Assembly (NCBI GenBank): GCA_027488905.1
Contig: JAIYAT010000010.1
Location: 85,061 to 149,060, forward strand
DNA: 64,000 bases
Origin: Bacteroidota bacterium
GTDB taxonomy: Bacteria > Bacteroidota > Bacteroidia > UKL13-3
Reading direction: 5' to 3'
Shown here: positions 52,626-61,836 of the stretch, in pieces
How the letters are laid out: every line of letters starts with the position of its first letter
Numbering within the stretch: the stretch's first letter is position 1
Made by a program: the position numbers and the translations under genes
Notes under the pieces: generated by a model
Database searches by the model: none
What the model was told of the DNA's origin: nothing
What the model saw: the letters and a program-made list of their open reading frames with translations, nothing else

Positions 52626-54013
52626 GTATGGAATTAAAAGAAATTAGAATTGCGTATTTTTTAGGGATTGGCGGTATTGGAATGAGTGCCATCGCTAGGT
52701 ATTTTAATCACTTAGGAATTACAGTACTGGGCTATGATAAAACCGAAACTCCGCTTACTAAAAAGCTTGTAGAGGAAGGTATGTATATTCATTATGAAGA
52801 TACTCCATCCTTGGTTCAAACCTTAAACCTTAATGTAAAAGATACCTTAATTGTTTTAACACCAGCCATTCCTGCTAATCATCAAGAATGGGCTTGGCTT
52901 AAAGCAAATAAATTTCAAATTCAAAAACGCTCAGAGGTCTTAGGTACCATAAGTAGAGCTTATAAAACTATTGGGATTGCGGGCACGCATGGTAAAACAA
53001 CTACTTCTACAATGGTTGCTCATTTATTGGCGCAAAGCACTGTAGGTTGTAATGCGTTTTTAGGGGGTATTTCGAGTAATTACAATAGCAATCTTTTGCT
53101 ACATCAAAGGGCTGCAGAAATACCTACTTACAACCAATATAATGTGGTAGAGGCCGATGAGTTTGATCGCTCATTTTTAACCTTGTCTCCTACCTTGGCT
53201 GTAATTACCTCTACAGATGCCGATCATTTAGACATTTATGGCGAGCATGATGCCATGAAAGATTCTTTTGTTCAATACACCAAAAGAATCATGCCGGGAG
53301 GTATGTTATTTATCAAAATTGGATTAGATATTATAGATAGATTAAAGGTGCCATTTCAAACTTATGGGCTAACAGAAACTGCAGATAATTTTGCTTTTAA
53401 CATTAGAATAAACGAAGCTGAGCATATTTTTGATTTAAGTTTGAACCATCAAATTATTACAGATGTTTCATTAGGAATTCCAGGTTTACACAATGTTGAA
53501 AATGCTATTGCAGCCGCAGCCATTGCCTTAAAAGCTGGGTTGTCACATGAGGAAATTAAGGAAGGACTTGCATCTTTTTCAGGTGTAAAAAGACGTTTTG
53601 AATACATCATCAAAGAAAAGTACAGGGTCTTTATTGATGATTATGCGCATCATCCAGAAGAACTTAAAGCCATTCTTACCTCGGTAAAACGGATGTACCC
53701 AAATCATAAATTGGTGGTGGCATTTCAACCTCATTTATACTCAAGAACCAGAGATTTTGCAGAAGGATTTGCAGAAAGTCTTTCATTAATAGACCACCTT
53801 CTTTTATTAGATATTTACCCAGCACGCGAATTGCCAATTCCTGGAATTAGCTCTGCCATGTTGCTCGAAAATATCAAGTGTAATGAGATTGAATTATGCA
53901 CCAAAGAACAACTTATTGAAAGGGTTGCAGCTTTGCAACCTAGCCTGTTTTTAACCTTAGGCGCAGGGGATATAGATACTTTGGTTGAACCTATTCGTTT
54001 AAAACTTAAATGA
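52622..54013 (+). CDS. murC: UDP-N-acetylmuramate:L-alanine ligase
   Basis: First Mur ligase in cytoplasmic peptidoglycan synthesis. The 463 residues show the N-terminal FLGIGGIGMSAIARYF dinucleotide-like fold, IAGTHGKTTTSTMVAHLL (ATP loop), VVEADEFDRSFLTLSPTLAVITSTDADHLDIY and DDYAHHPEELKAIL. Complete. A GGTTCAAACC dyad is near the 5' end (VQT), and a GGTTGAACC variant near the 3' end. It overlaps murG and ftsQ by 4 bases each, implying coupled translation. Confidence 0.95.
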   Translation: MSMELKEIRIAYFLGIGGIGMSAIARYFNHLGITVLGYDKTETPLTKKLVEEGMYIHYEDTPSLVQTLNLNVKDTLIVLTPAIPANHQEWAWLKANKFQIQKRSEVLGTISRAYKTIGIAGTHGKTTTSTMVAHLLAQSTVGCNAFLGGISSNYNSNLLLHQRAAEIPTYNQYNVVEADEFDRSFLTLSPTLAVITSTDADHLDIYGEHDAMKDSFVQYTKRIMPGGMLFIKIGLDIIDRLKVPFQTYGLTETADNFAFNIRINEAEHIFDLSLNHQIITDVSLGIPGLHNVENAIAAAAIALKAGLSHEEIKEGLASFSGVKRRFEYIIKEKYRVFIDDYAHHPEELKAILTSVKRMYPNHKLVVAFQPHLYSRTRDFAEGFAESLSLIDHLLLLDIYPARELPIPGISSAMLLENIKCNEIELCTKEQLIERVAALQPSLFLTLGAGDIDTLVEPIRLKLK

Positions 54014-54810
54014 CAGAAAAGCCTAAATATGATAAATGGCTAAAGCTGCTTAAAAAAGGCTTGCTCATTACTGCTTGGGTTGGCATGTTGGGCGGACTTG
54101 TATTTGCGCTTGCCTTTGTGAATAAGCAGGAGCAAGAACTTAAGTGTAAAAAAGTTAATATCAGCATTTACCCGCTAGATGTTAGATTCTTTAACAGGCA
54201 AAGTGTTTTCGACGTCATAAGACATGAAATTGGTGAGGGCAAAAAACTCATTGGATTGCCAATGAAAGAGATAAATGTTTCAAAATTTGAGCAAAAATTA
54301 GCTAAACAAGTGCACATTGAAAAAGCAGATGTTTACATAGACCTGCATGGAGAAATGAACATAAAGGTGGTTCAAAGAGTCCCAATATTAAGGGTAATTC
54401 GATTTGATGGTACACAATATTATTTAGATAAAAAAGGGTTCAAAATACCTATTAGCGAGGCCTACACAGCACACGTGCCAGTGGCTAATGGTAATATTTT
54501 TGAAAGATATGAGAAGGGAGACACGGTGTACTCTTTTGTAGGAAATCAACTATATGCTATGGCCTCTTTTGTTGATAAAGACCCATTCTTGAATGCATTT
54601 ATTGAACAGATATTTGTAAGAGCCGATAATGAACTTGTGCTGGTCCCAAAAGTTGGACGAGCCTATTTCATTTTTGGGACTACTGAGAACCTCGAAGAAA
54701 AGTTTGAAATGATGCTTGTTTTTTGTCAAGAAGGTTTGAACAGAATTGGCTGGAATAAGTATAGAAGTATAGATTTAAGATTTAAAGGTCAGGTAATTGG
54801 AAAAAAATAA
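54010..54810 (+). CDS. ftsQ: FtsQ/DivIB-like division protein
   Basis: A 266-residue bitopic protein: short basic cytoplasmic tail, one membrane helix (LLITAWVGMLGGLVFALAFV, about 18-37), a POTRA-like alpha-beta domain (about 50-120, FNRQSVFDVIRHEIG...VHIEKADVYIDLHGEMNIKVVQRVPILRV) and a beta domain. FtsQ bridges early cytoplasmic and late periplasmic divisome parts. Sequence identity with proteobacterial FtsQ is low; the position between murC and ftsA and the POTRA signature QRVPILRV support the call. Confidence 0.88.
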   Translation: MTEKPKYDKWLKLLKKGLLITAWVGMLGGLVFALAFVNKQEQELKCKKVNISIYPLDVRFFNRQSVFDVIRHEIGEGKKLIGLPMKEINVSKFEQKLAKQVHIEKADVYIDLHGEMNIKVVQRVPILRVIRFDGTQYYLDKKGFKIPISEAYTAHVPVANGNIFERYEKGDTVYSFVGNQLYAMASFVDKDPFLNAFIEQIFVRADNELVLVPKVGRAYFIFGTTENLEEKFEMMLVFCQEGLNRIGWNKYRSIDLRFKGQVIGKK

Positions 54811-54818
54811 TTAGGAAC

Positions 54819-56135
54819 ATGTCAAGTGTAATTATAGGATTAGATATAGGTACCACAAAGGTTTGCGCCATTGTAGGTAGAAGAAACGAAGGTGGCAAAA
54901 TTGAAGTGCTCGGCATGGGGAAAGCCGAAAGCCTTGGTGTCATTAGGGGTGAAGTGCGCAACATTGAAAAGACGGTGAAAGCCATCAATGAAGCCATTGA
55001 AAAAGCACGTCAATCCTTATTGAAAAACGAAATAAAATTGGTTTTGCATAGTGTGCATGTGGGCATTGCAGGCCAACATATCAAAAGCTTACAACATAGA
55101 AATAGCATTAGTTTAGGCACAGAGGCAGTTGAAGTAAGCCGCGAAGATGTAAAGCGCTTAATTGCTGATACCAATAAACTTGCCCTTTCTCCTGGTGATA
55201 AAATTATTCATGTTTTACCTCAAGAATATGCTGTGGATGATTGGGGCGATGTGCTTGATCCAATTGGCATGTCAGGCGTTCGCTTGTCTTCTAATTTTCA
55301 TATTATCACTGGCAATGTAGATGCCATTACCAATATTTATAAAAGTGTTGACCGTTCTGGCTTAGAGGTGGCCGATCTAATTCTAGAACCTCTTTCTTCT
55401 GCCGAAGCAGTGCTTACGCCAGAAGAAATGGAAGCTGGTGTTTGTTTAGTAGATATAGGCGGTGGTACTACCGATGTTGCTATCTTTAAAAATGGCATTA
55501 TCAGACATACCGCTGTTATTCCGTTTGGTGGAAATATCATAACCAAAGATGTAGAAGAAGGGTGTAATGTGCTAAAAAATCAAGCTGAAGCGTTAAAAGT
55601 AAAGTTTGGTTCAGCCCTAGCCGAAGAAAATAAAGAAAATGAAATAGTATGTATTCCTAGTTTTCATGGAAGGCCTCCAAAAGAAGTTGCAGTAAAAAAC
55701 TTAGCCATGGTTATTCAAGCAAGAGTTGAAGAAATTTTTGAATCGGTTTTATATGAAATAAAAAGTTCAAGGTTAGAACGCAAACTCAATGCAGGTGTTG
55801 TAATTACAGGAGGAGGCTCTCAACTTAAACATATAGATAAATTAGCGGAGTATGTTACTAGTTTGGATGCCAGAATTGGATATGCCAATGAACATATTGG
55901 AAAAACCTTTGTAGAAGAAATCAAGAGCCCAATTTATGCTACTGGGGTTGGACTCGTAATCAAAGGCCTTTTGGCAGAAGAAGAAAGACTCGCCATTAGT
56001 AATTCAAAAGATGAAACCGGCCGCAAAAAGTTGGATACTGATGAGGAAGGGAAAACAGGAGTTGGGTTTCTAAAACGTTTAGTAGAAAAGGGTAAAAATT
56101 GGCTAAATGATGATAAAGATCTTAGCGATTTCTAA
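54819..56135 (+). CDS. ftsA: Cell division actin homologue FtsA
   Basis: Tethers FtsZ filaments to the membrane. The 438 residues begin with SSVIIGLDIGTTKVCAIVGRR (phosphate 1 loop) and continue with the 1C subdomain, LVDIGGGTTDVAIFKNG (phosphate 2) and VVITGGGSQLKHIDKLAEYV (adenosine loop). The C-terminus, after a charged linker, ends in an amphipathic membrane-targeting stretch (FLKRLVEKGKNWLNDDKDLSDF). It precedes ftsZ by 25 bases. Confidence 0.95.
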   Translation: MSSVIIGLDIGTTKVCAIVGRRNEGGKIEVLGMGKAESLGVIRGEVRNIEKTVKAINEAIEKARQSLLKNEIKLVLHSVHVGIAGQHIKSLQHRNSISLGTEAVEVSREDVKRLIADTNKLALSPGDKIIHVLPQEYAVDDWGDVLDPIGMSGVRLSSNFHIITGNVDAITNIYKSVDRSGLEVADLILEPLSSAEAVLTPEEMEAGVCLVDIGGGTTDVAIFKNGIIRHTAVIPFGGNIITKDVEEGCNVLKNQAEALKVKFGSALAEENKENEIVCIPSFHGRPPKEVAVKNLAMVIQARVEEIFESVLYEIKSSRLERKLNAGVVITGGGSQLKHIDKLAEYVTSLDARIGYANEHIGKTFVEEIKSPIYATGVGLVIKGLLAEEERLAISNSKDETGRKKLDTDEEGKTGVGFLKRLVEKGKNWLNDDKDLSDF

Positions 56136-56160
56136 TTATTAACCTTAAGGAAAAAAGGAT

Positions 56161-57777
56161 ATGGAAAGTTTATTAAAATTCAATTTGCCAAAAGATAGGG
56201 CTTCAATTATAAAAGTATTGGGCGTTGGTGGTGGTGGCTCAAATGCTGTCAATTATATGTATAGCCAAGGCATTAAGGGTGTAGATTTTATGGTTTGTAA
56301 TACCGATTTACAAGCCTTAGAAGCCAGCCCAATTCCAACAAAAATTCAATTGGGTGCAAGCCTAACTGAAGGATTAGGTGCAGGCTCAAACCCCGAAGTT
56401 GGCAAAAACTCTGCAATGGAGGCAATTGAAGACATCATTGAAATGTTAGGGGTAAATACCAAAATGGTTTTTATAACTGCCGGAATGGGCGGTGGAACTG
56501 GCACTGGTGCAGCTCCAATTATTGCCAAAACCGCAAGGGAAATGGGTATTTTAACAGTAGGAATTGTTACCACCCCATTTGCCTTTGAAGGCAAAAGAAG
56601 AATTGAATATGCAAAAGAAGGTATTGAAGCACTCAAGAACAGTGTAGATTGTTTGCTTATTATTTCTAATGATAAGATAAAGGAAATGTATGGGAACCTT
56701 CCAATGCGCCAAGCTTTAGGTCATGCTAACGAAATATTAAATACGGCTGCTAAAGGTATTGCCGAGGTAATCACCTACCCAGGCGATATCAACGTAGATT
56801 TTGAAGATGTTAGAACTGTTATGCGTTTTAGCGGTGTGGCACTCATGGGTTCAGCAAAAGCAAAAGGCGATAACCGTGCGCTTGAAGCTGTTAAAACAGC
56901 TTTGAGTTCACCTTTGTTAAATGATAGCAGAATCACAGGTGCTAAAAATATATTACTTAACATCAGCACTTCTCAAGGTGCTTATGAATTGTTAATGGAT
57001 GAATTTAGCTTAATCTCTGATTACATTCAAGAAGAGAGTGGCTTTACGGCCGAAATGATCATTGGAACCAGTTATGATGATACCTTAGAAGATAATATCT
57101 CTGTTACAATCATTGCTACTGGTTTTGAAGCTGCACCCAAAGAAAATAAAATCATTGTTGGAAAAGTAGAAACTGCTCCCCTCAACCATAAAGCAAATTT
57201 ATATGAAGAGGAAATTGAGGATGTCTTGCCTACTAATGTTCAACCCATAACTCCTCCCGTAACTCCTCCTGTTTCCGAAACCAAATTGCCTGTTCCGCCT
57301 GTTGAAGTTAGGTTTAACCTCGACGAAATTATGAATGAAATTAGGTCAGAAGAAATATCAGACCCTTTGGAAATGAACTTGCGCATTGAAGAGGAAGATT
57401 TTTATGAAACAGAATATTCAGAGCCCTTTTTTGAACCAACTGCCGAAGAAAACCCAAATGAAATGTCTTTGAAGACAAGTTCAAATGAGTCTTATGCCAG
57501 ACCCATAAACAATGCCTCAATTGAAGACCAAGAACGTAAAATTGAAAGCAAAGTACATCGCATAAAGACTTTAATGGAGCTGAATGTTAGTATTAAATCT
57601 CCTCAAGGATTGCGAGATATGGAAAAGGAACCTGCATACAAACGTAAAATGAAACGTTTAAACGAAGTACCACATTCTTCAACCTCTCAAGTTTCTAGGT
57701 TAAGTTTGTTTGATGATGAGTCTGGTCGACCGGAAATTAAAAGTAACAATACCTTCCTACATGATAATGTAGATTAA
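56161..57777 (+). CDS. ftsZ: Cell division tubulin homologue FtsZ
   Basis: GTPase forming the Z ring, 538 residues. The tubulin signature GMGGGTGTGAAPIIA is near residue 108; the N-terminal IKVLGVGGGGSNAVNYM, the T7 synergy loop region (NVDFEDVRTVM) and the GTPase core are complete to about residue 325. A long disordered, Glu/Pro/Thr-rich linker (about 340-500) leads to the C-terminal peptide (SRLSLFDDESGRPEIKSNNTFLHDNVD region) that binds FtsA. The long linker explains the size compared with 383 residues in E. coli and is common in Bacteroidota. Confidence 0.96.
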   Translation: MESLLKFNLPKDRASIIKVLGVGGGGSNAVNYMYSQGIKGVDFMVCNTDLQALEASPIPTKIQLGASLTEGLGAGSNPEVGKNSAMEAIEDIIEMLGVNTKMVFITAGMGGGTGTGAAPIIAKTAREMGILTVGIVTTPFAFEGKRRIEYAKEGIEALKNSVDCLLIISNDKIKEMYGNLPMRQALGHANEILNTAAKGIAEVITYPGDINVDFEDVRTVMRFSGVALMGSAKAKGDNRALEAVKTALSSPLLNDSRITGAKNILLNISTSQGAYELLMDEFSLISDYIQEESGFTAEMIIGTSYDDTLEDNISVTIIATGFEAAPKENKIIVGKVETAPLNHKANLYEEEIEDVLPTNVQPITPPVTPPVSETKLPVPPVEVRFNLDEIMNEIRSEEISDPLEMNLRIEEEDFYETEYSEPFFEPTAEENPNEMSLKTSSNESYARPINNASIEDQERKIESKVHRIKTLMELNVSIKSPQGLRDMEKEPAYKRKMKRLNEVPHSSTSQVSRLSLFDDESGRPEIKSNNTFLHDNVD

Positions 57778-57780
57778 ACA

Positions 57781-58800
57781 ATGAACCTAAACTTTGCTGA
57801 TGGTATAAATTTCTTTTCTAAGCTCAACAATAGAAAAATTGCAAATGCAATCAAACTATACCTGAGTTATAAGTTTTCTCTTTTACTAAAAAGTCCTATT
57901 CATTGGGGAAACCCAATTGTAATGGAGATTGAGCCAACCACTAGTTGTAATCTCAGATGTCCTCAATGCCCAAGCGGCTTGCGAGAGTTTTCGCGTAATA
58001 CGGGAATGCTAGATTTACCTTTGTATAGAAAAATAATTGATGAGCTTCATGGAGATTTAATGTACTTAATTTTATATTTTCAAGGGGAGCCTTTCCTTAA
58101 CAAAAACTTTCTTGAATTTGTAAAATATGCAGCCGCCAAAAATGTATATACTGCAACCTCAAGCAATGGGCATTATTTTACAGATGAAATGGCCAAGGCA
58201 ACTGTTGAAAGTGGTTTAGATAGACTCATCATTTCTATGGATGGCCTAACGCAAGAAACTTACGAAAAGTACAGAGTAGGAGGTAACCTCGAAAAGGTTT
58301 TAGCAGGCACAGAAAGAATTGTTTATTGGAAAAAGAAGCTTGGCAAAACTACTCCAAATATCATTTGGCAATTCATTGCTTTCAAACACAATGAGCACCA
58401 AATTCCAGCATTAAAAAAGAAAGCCAAAGAATTAGGGGTAGATGAATTGGGCATTAAAACTGCCCAAATCTACGACTATAAACATACGGATGACCTAATT
58501 CCAGAAGCCGATAAGTTTAGCCGTTACAAAAAAACAGAGGAGGGGTATGTCATTAAAAATGAATTGTTGAACCAATGTTGGCGCATGTGGCGCGGCTCTG
58601 TTATTACCTGGGACGGACTTGTAGTGCCTTGTTGTTTCGACAAAGATGCTACCCATCGTTTTGGCGATGTGAGTGTCGACAGCTTTCAAAGGGTCTGGAA
58701 GAGTAAAGCTTATTATAATTTTAGGTCGGCAATTTTGAGGGGTAGAAAAGAAATAGACATTTGCACCAATTGTACCGAAGGCACTAAAGTTTGGGCCTAA
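57781..58800 (+). CDS. Radical SAM/SPASM-domain protein
   Basis: A 339-residue radical SAM enzyme starting three bases after the ftsZ stop. The Fe-S cluster motif CNLRCPQCP (CxxxCxxC) is near residue 57, and a C-terminal SPASM-like Cys set (NQCWRMWRG, VPCCFD, CTNC) could hold auxiliary clusters. Segments such as YFQGEPFLNKNFLEFVKYA and SMDGLTQETYEKYRVGGNLEKVL are typical of this Bacteroidota subgroup. The substrate is unknown. Tight linkage to ftsZ suggests cotranscription with the division cluster. It converges with the LytTR regulator gene, 4 bases away. Confidence 0.88.
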   Translation: MNLNFADGINFFSKLNNRKIANAIKLYLSYKFSLLLKSPIHWGNPIVMEIEPTTSCNLRCPQCPSGLREFSRNTGMLDLPLYRKIIDELHGDLMYLILYFQGEPFLNKNFLEFVKYAAAKNVYTATSSNGHYFTDEMAKATVESGLDRLIISMDGLTQETYEKYRVGGNLEKVLAGTERIVYWKKKLGKTTPNIIWQFIAFKHNEHQIPALKKKAKELGVDELGIKTAQIYDYKHTDDLIPEADKFSRYKKTEEGYVIKNELLNQCWRMWRGSVITWDGLVVPCCFDKDATHRFGDVSVDSFQRVWKSKAYYNFRSAILRGRKEIDICTNCTEGTKVWA

Positions 58801-58804
58801 TTAG

Positions 58805-59563
58805 CTATTGGTTCAACCATTGTTTAAATTCTGAAGCTCGCTCCCTGCTTACCAATACTTCATCAACTACATTAGGATTCAATTGAATTTTTAGCTTACC
58901 ATTAAAATAGCTTGAAATACTCTCTATTGCGTCAATTTTTGAAAGATATTGTCGGTTCAACCTAAAAAATGCTTTTGGTTCAACCATACCTTCTAATTCA
59001 TCTAAGGTATAATCTATAATATACTTCTTTTGGTCTTTGGTTACCAAATACACCACCTTTTCATTCGCGTTAAAATATGCCACTTCTGAGATGTTAATGG
59101 ATAGGTATTTCTGACCCATTTTCACTAAAAAGCGTTGCTTAAAATTAGCCTCAGTTTTTTGATTAAATGAGACGAGTAATTCCTGTAAGTTAACCGTATT
59201 TGATGGCGATTGCAGCTTTTTAAATTTTTCTAAAGCTTGCTTTAACTCATCAGGGTCTATAGGTTTTAACAAATAATCAATGCTATTTACTTTGAAAGCT
59301 TTTAAAGCAAATTCATCATAAGCAGTTGTAAAAATAATTGGTATATGAACTGCAATCCGATTGAAAATTTCAAAGCTTTGCCCATCTGCTAACTCAATGT
59401 CCATCAAAGCCAATTGCGCGTCTTTATGCTGTTGAAACAAGGCAACCGCTCCATCAATGGTATCTGCCGAACCTAGAATTTCTGCCTCAGGCATGAGCTC
59501 CAATAACATTTTACTTAAACGCCTTAAAGCGGGCAATTCATCTTCAATTATGATTAGTTTCAT
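58805..59563 (-). CDS. LytTR-family response regulator
   Basis: A 252-residue regulator: receiver domain (about 1-120; phospho-acceptor Asp in ALMDIEL, FTTAYDEFALKAF, and the conserved Lys in YLLKPIDP) joined to a C-terminal LytTR DNA-binding domain (about 145-250; FLVKMGQKYLSINISEVAYF, FFRLNRQYLSKIDAI). It is the usual partner of the adjacent LytS-type kinase, whose stop is 4 bases upstream. Three GGTTSAACC dyad variants occur within its last 180 coding bases. Targets are unknown. Confidence 0.92.
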   Translation of the reverse strand: MKLIIIEDELPALRRLSKMLLELMPEAEILGSADTIDGAVALFQQHKDAQLALMDIELADGQSFEIFNRIAVHIPIIFTTAYDEFALKAFKVNSIDYLLKPIDPDELKQALEKFKKLQSPSNTVNLQELLVSFNQKTEANFKQRFLVKMGQKYLSINISEVAYFNANEKVVYLVTKDQKKYIIDYTLDELEGMVEPKAFFRLNRQYLSKIDAIESISSYFNGKLKIQLNPNVVDEVLVSRERASEFKQWLNQ

Positions 59564-59567
59564 ACGA

Positions 59568-60599
59568 TTAAATTAAAGGAATACAAACCGAAAATGTGCT
59601 TGCTGTTTTATTAATTTCAACCAACTCTTCACTCACAATTGCATACCTGTTTTTGATATTTTCTAAGCCTATGCCATTGCTTTCAGTTAGAATGGTTTTG
59701 GGCTGTAAATTGTTGCTCACACATAGCTTATTTTCCTTGCCATAAATGCTAACTGTTAAGGGTTTTTCTTTGCTAATGACATTGTGCTTTATGGCGTTTT
59801 CAAACAACATTTGAAGCGTTAAGGTTACAATCTCTTTGTGCATCAAATTGGAAGGAATATCAATTTCTACTTTAAAGTTTTCTCCAAACCTAATTTGGTA
59901 CAGGAAGATATAACTTCTTAGAAATTCAAGTTCTTCGCCTAAACTAACAATTTCCTTGTCTTTTTGAGAAAGTAAATAGCGGTAAACCGAAGATAATTTT
60001 TGGACAAATCGGGATGCAATTTTGGGCTCTTCATCTATTAATCCAGATAAAGTATTTAGTGCATTAAACAAAAAATGAGGGTTTACCTGGTTTTTTAAAC
60101 TTTCAAATTCTGCGCTAATGGTAATTCTTTTCAAAGCTTCCTTTTCAAGTTTAGACTTACGCCAATGCACAAAAAACTCATTGGCTACCATAATTGCATT
60201 AATAAGTAAGGTAATGTTTACGGTAATAATCAAGAAAATAACATTCTCTTTTGAACCTAATTCACATGGGTATCCAAGAATAGGTTCATAAAAGTATATA
60301 TTAAATAAATAGTAGCACAAAATTGGCCAAAATAACGCCACAACTAAGGCTACTAAAATCTTCTTTCTTGGTTCTGTTTCCCAACTTAGTTTTTCAAAAG
60401 GCCCAATTTTGAATAAGGCCATATTACCGTTCCAAATAAATGAAATGAAAAGGAAGTTCCAAATCAATGCCTTTAACCAACCCTCCAAAGTGAATAATGC
60501 TGGGTCGTCAGAAACCATACTTAGCCCAAACAGCATGGATAATATCAAGATGATGCTGTGCCTAATAAGAATATCTCTTTTGTCAAAAAAATGCTGCAT
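59568..60599 (-). CDS. LytS-type sensor histidine kinase
   Basis: From the ATG at 60599 (MQHFFDKRDILIRHS, 343 residues) the protein has four membrane helices (to about residue 165), a coiled linker, the His_kinase domain with NPHFLFNALNTLSGLI (phospho-acceptor His) and a HATPase domain (LFENAIKHN, GIGLENIKNRYAI). The frame continues 105 bases upstream, but that part covers a GGTTTGAACC dyad and looks noncoding. With the LytTR regulator it makes a complete two-component pair; the membrane region has no recognisable ligand domain. Confidence 0.9.
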   Translation of the reverse strand: MQHFFDKRDILIRHSIILILSMLFGLSMVSDDPALFTLEGWLKALIWNFLFISFIWNGNMALFKIGPFEKLSWETEPRKKILVALVVALFWPILCYYLFNIYFYEPILGYPCELGSKENVIFLIITVNITLLINAIMVANEFFVHWRKSKLEKEALKRITISAEFESLKNQVNPHFLFNALNTLSGLIDEEPKIASRFVQKLSSVYRYLLSQKDKEIVSLGEELEFLRSYIFLYQIRFGENFKVEIDIPSNLMHKEIVTLTLQMLFENAIKHNVISKEKPLTVSIYGKENKLCVSNNLQPKTILTESNGIGLENIKNRYAIVSEELVEINKTASTFSVCIPLI

Positions 60600-60636
60600 G
60601 GTGCTACAAATATCTAGGTTTGTTTCTTTTTTTTTC

Positions 60637-60646
60637 GGTTTGAACC
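60637..60646. repeat. GGTTYRAACC dyad, intergenic copy
   Basis: TTCGGTTTGAACCGAT in the divergent gap between the kinase and mrp genes, 38 bases upstream of the kinase start I prefer. Confidence 0.75.
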
Positions 60647-60739
60647 GATAAAGCAGAAAGTTTATAGGATGAACTTGAGTATTCTTGCACTGCAACAAAA
60701 ACACACGATATTTGTTGAATTATAAAAGAAGTAAATTTA

Positions 60740-61819
60740 ATGAACGCAAATGATATCATAAAGGCTTTAAGTACAGTGCAGGAGCCAGATTTAAGGAAAG
60801 ACCTTGTTAGCCTTAACATGATTAAAAATGTAGTGGTAGAAGGAAAGGATGTTAGTTTTACCGTGGTATTAACTACGCCTGCTTGCCCTATGAAAGAAAA
60901 AATCGAGAAAGATTGTATTCAGGCCATTCATACTTTAGTGGACGAAAATGCCGTGGTTAAAATAGAAATGACCGCCAATGTTACCAGCAACAGACCTGAT
61001 AAATTAACCCTTCCTGGCGTAAAAAATATCATTGCTGTGGCCAGTGGAAAAGGGGGAGTTGGAAAATCAACCGTGAGCAGTAACCTCGCCATTGCCCTTT
61101 CTTTAACAGGCGCAAAAGTTGGTTTATTAGATGCAGACATTCATGGTCCTTCTGTACCCATGATGTTTGGCGAAATTGATAGTCAACCCATGATGAAAGA
61201 TGTTGATGGCAAATCTTTAATGGTGCCCATCGAGAAATTTGGAATAAAGCTTTTGTCAATTGGTTTTTTAATTAAACCAGAACAGGCCGTGGTTTGGCGC
61301 GGACCAATGGTTTCTTCTGCGTTAAGACAATTTGTAAACGATACCGATTGGGGCGAGTTAGATTACCTGATTTTAGATTTACCTCCAGGAACAGGCGACA
61401 TTCATTTAACTATGTTGCAAGTAGTTCCACTTACTGGAATTGTGATGGTTACCACGCCTCAGGCAATTGCATTGGCCGATGCCTATAAAGCTGCAACCAT
61501 GTTTGGCATGACACCTGTTAAGGTTCCAATTTTGGGTATCGTAGAAAATATGGCTTATTTTACACCAGCTGAGTTGCCTGATAACAAATACCATCTCTTT
61601 GGCTACGGCGGCGGAAAAACCATGAGCAATGTGTTAAATGTTCCCTTTCTTGGCGAAGTACCCATTTACATGAGTGTGAGAGAAGGTGGCGATGGGGGAG
61701 TGCCAGCAGCTTTGCAAGAAAACTCGCCTGCACAAAAGTCTTTTATGCAAATTGCAGAAAGGGTAGCGCAGCAAATTGCCATGCTTAATGCTAACCCAAT
61801 AGCAGCTAATTCTAATTAA
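60740..61819 (+). CDS. apbC: Mrp/ApbC-type P-loop ATPase, Fe-S cluster carrier
   Basis: A 359-residue protein of the Mrp/NBP35 family thought to bind and hand on Fe-S clusters. It has an N-terminal MIP18-like domain (about 1-85, LSTVQEPDLRKDLVSLNMI, TTPACPMKEKI) and a deviant Walker A loop ASGKGGVGKSTVSSNLA near residue 95, with LLDADIHGPSVPMMFG and DYLILDLPPGTGDIHLT. The C-terminal CxxC found in E. coli ApbC after GIVENM is absent (GIVENMAYFTPAELPDNKYHLFG), as I recall for other Bacteroidota. A nifU-like gene follows at 17 bases. Confidence 0.92.
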   Translation: MNANDIIKALSTVQEPDLRKDLVSLNMIKNVVVEGKDVSFTVVLTTPACPMKEKIEKDCIQAIHTLVDENAVVKIEMTANVTSNRPDKLTLPGVKNIIAVASGKGGVGKSTVSSNLAIALSLTGAKVGLLDADIHGPSVPMMFGEIDSQPMMKDVDGKSLMVPIEKFGIKLLSIGFLIKPEQAVVWRGPMVSSALRQFVNDTDWGELDYLILDLPPGTGDIHLTMLQVVPLTGIVMVTTPQAIALADAYKAATMFGMTPVKVPILGIVENMAYFTPAELPDNKYHLFGYGGGKTMSNVLNVPFLGEVPIYMSVREGGDGGVPAALQENSPAQKSFMQIAERVAQQIAMLNANPIAANSN

Positions 61820-61836
61820 ATAATTAATTTCGTCTT

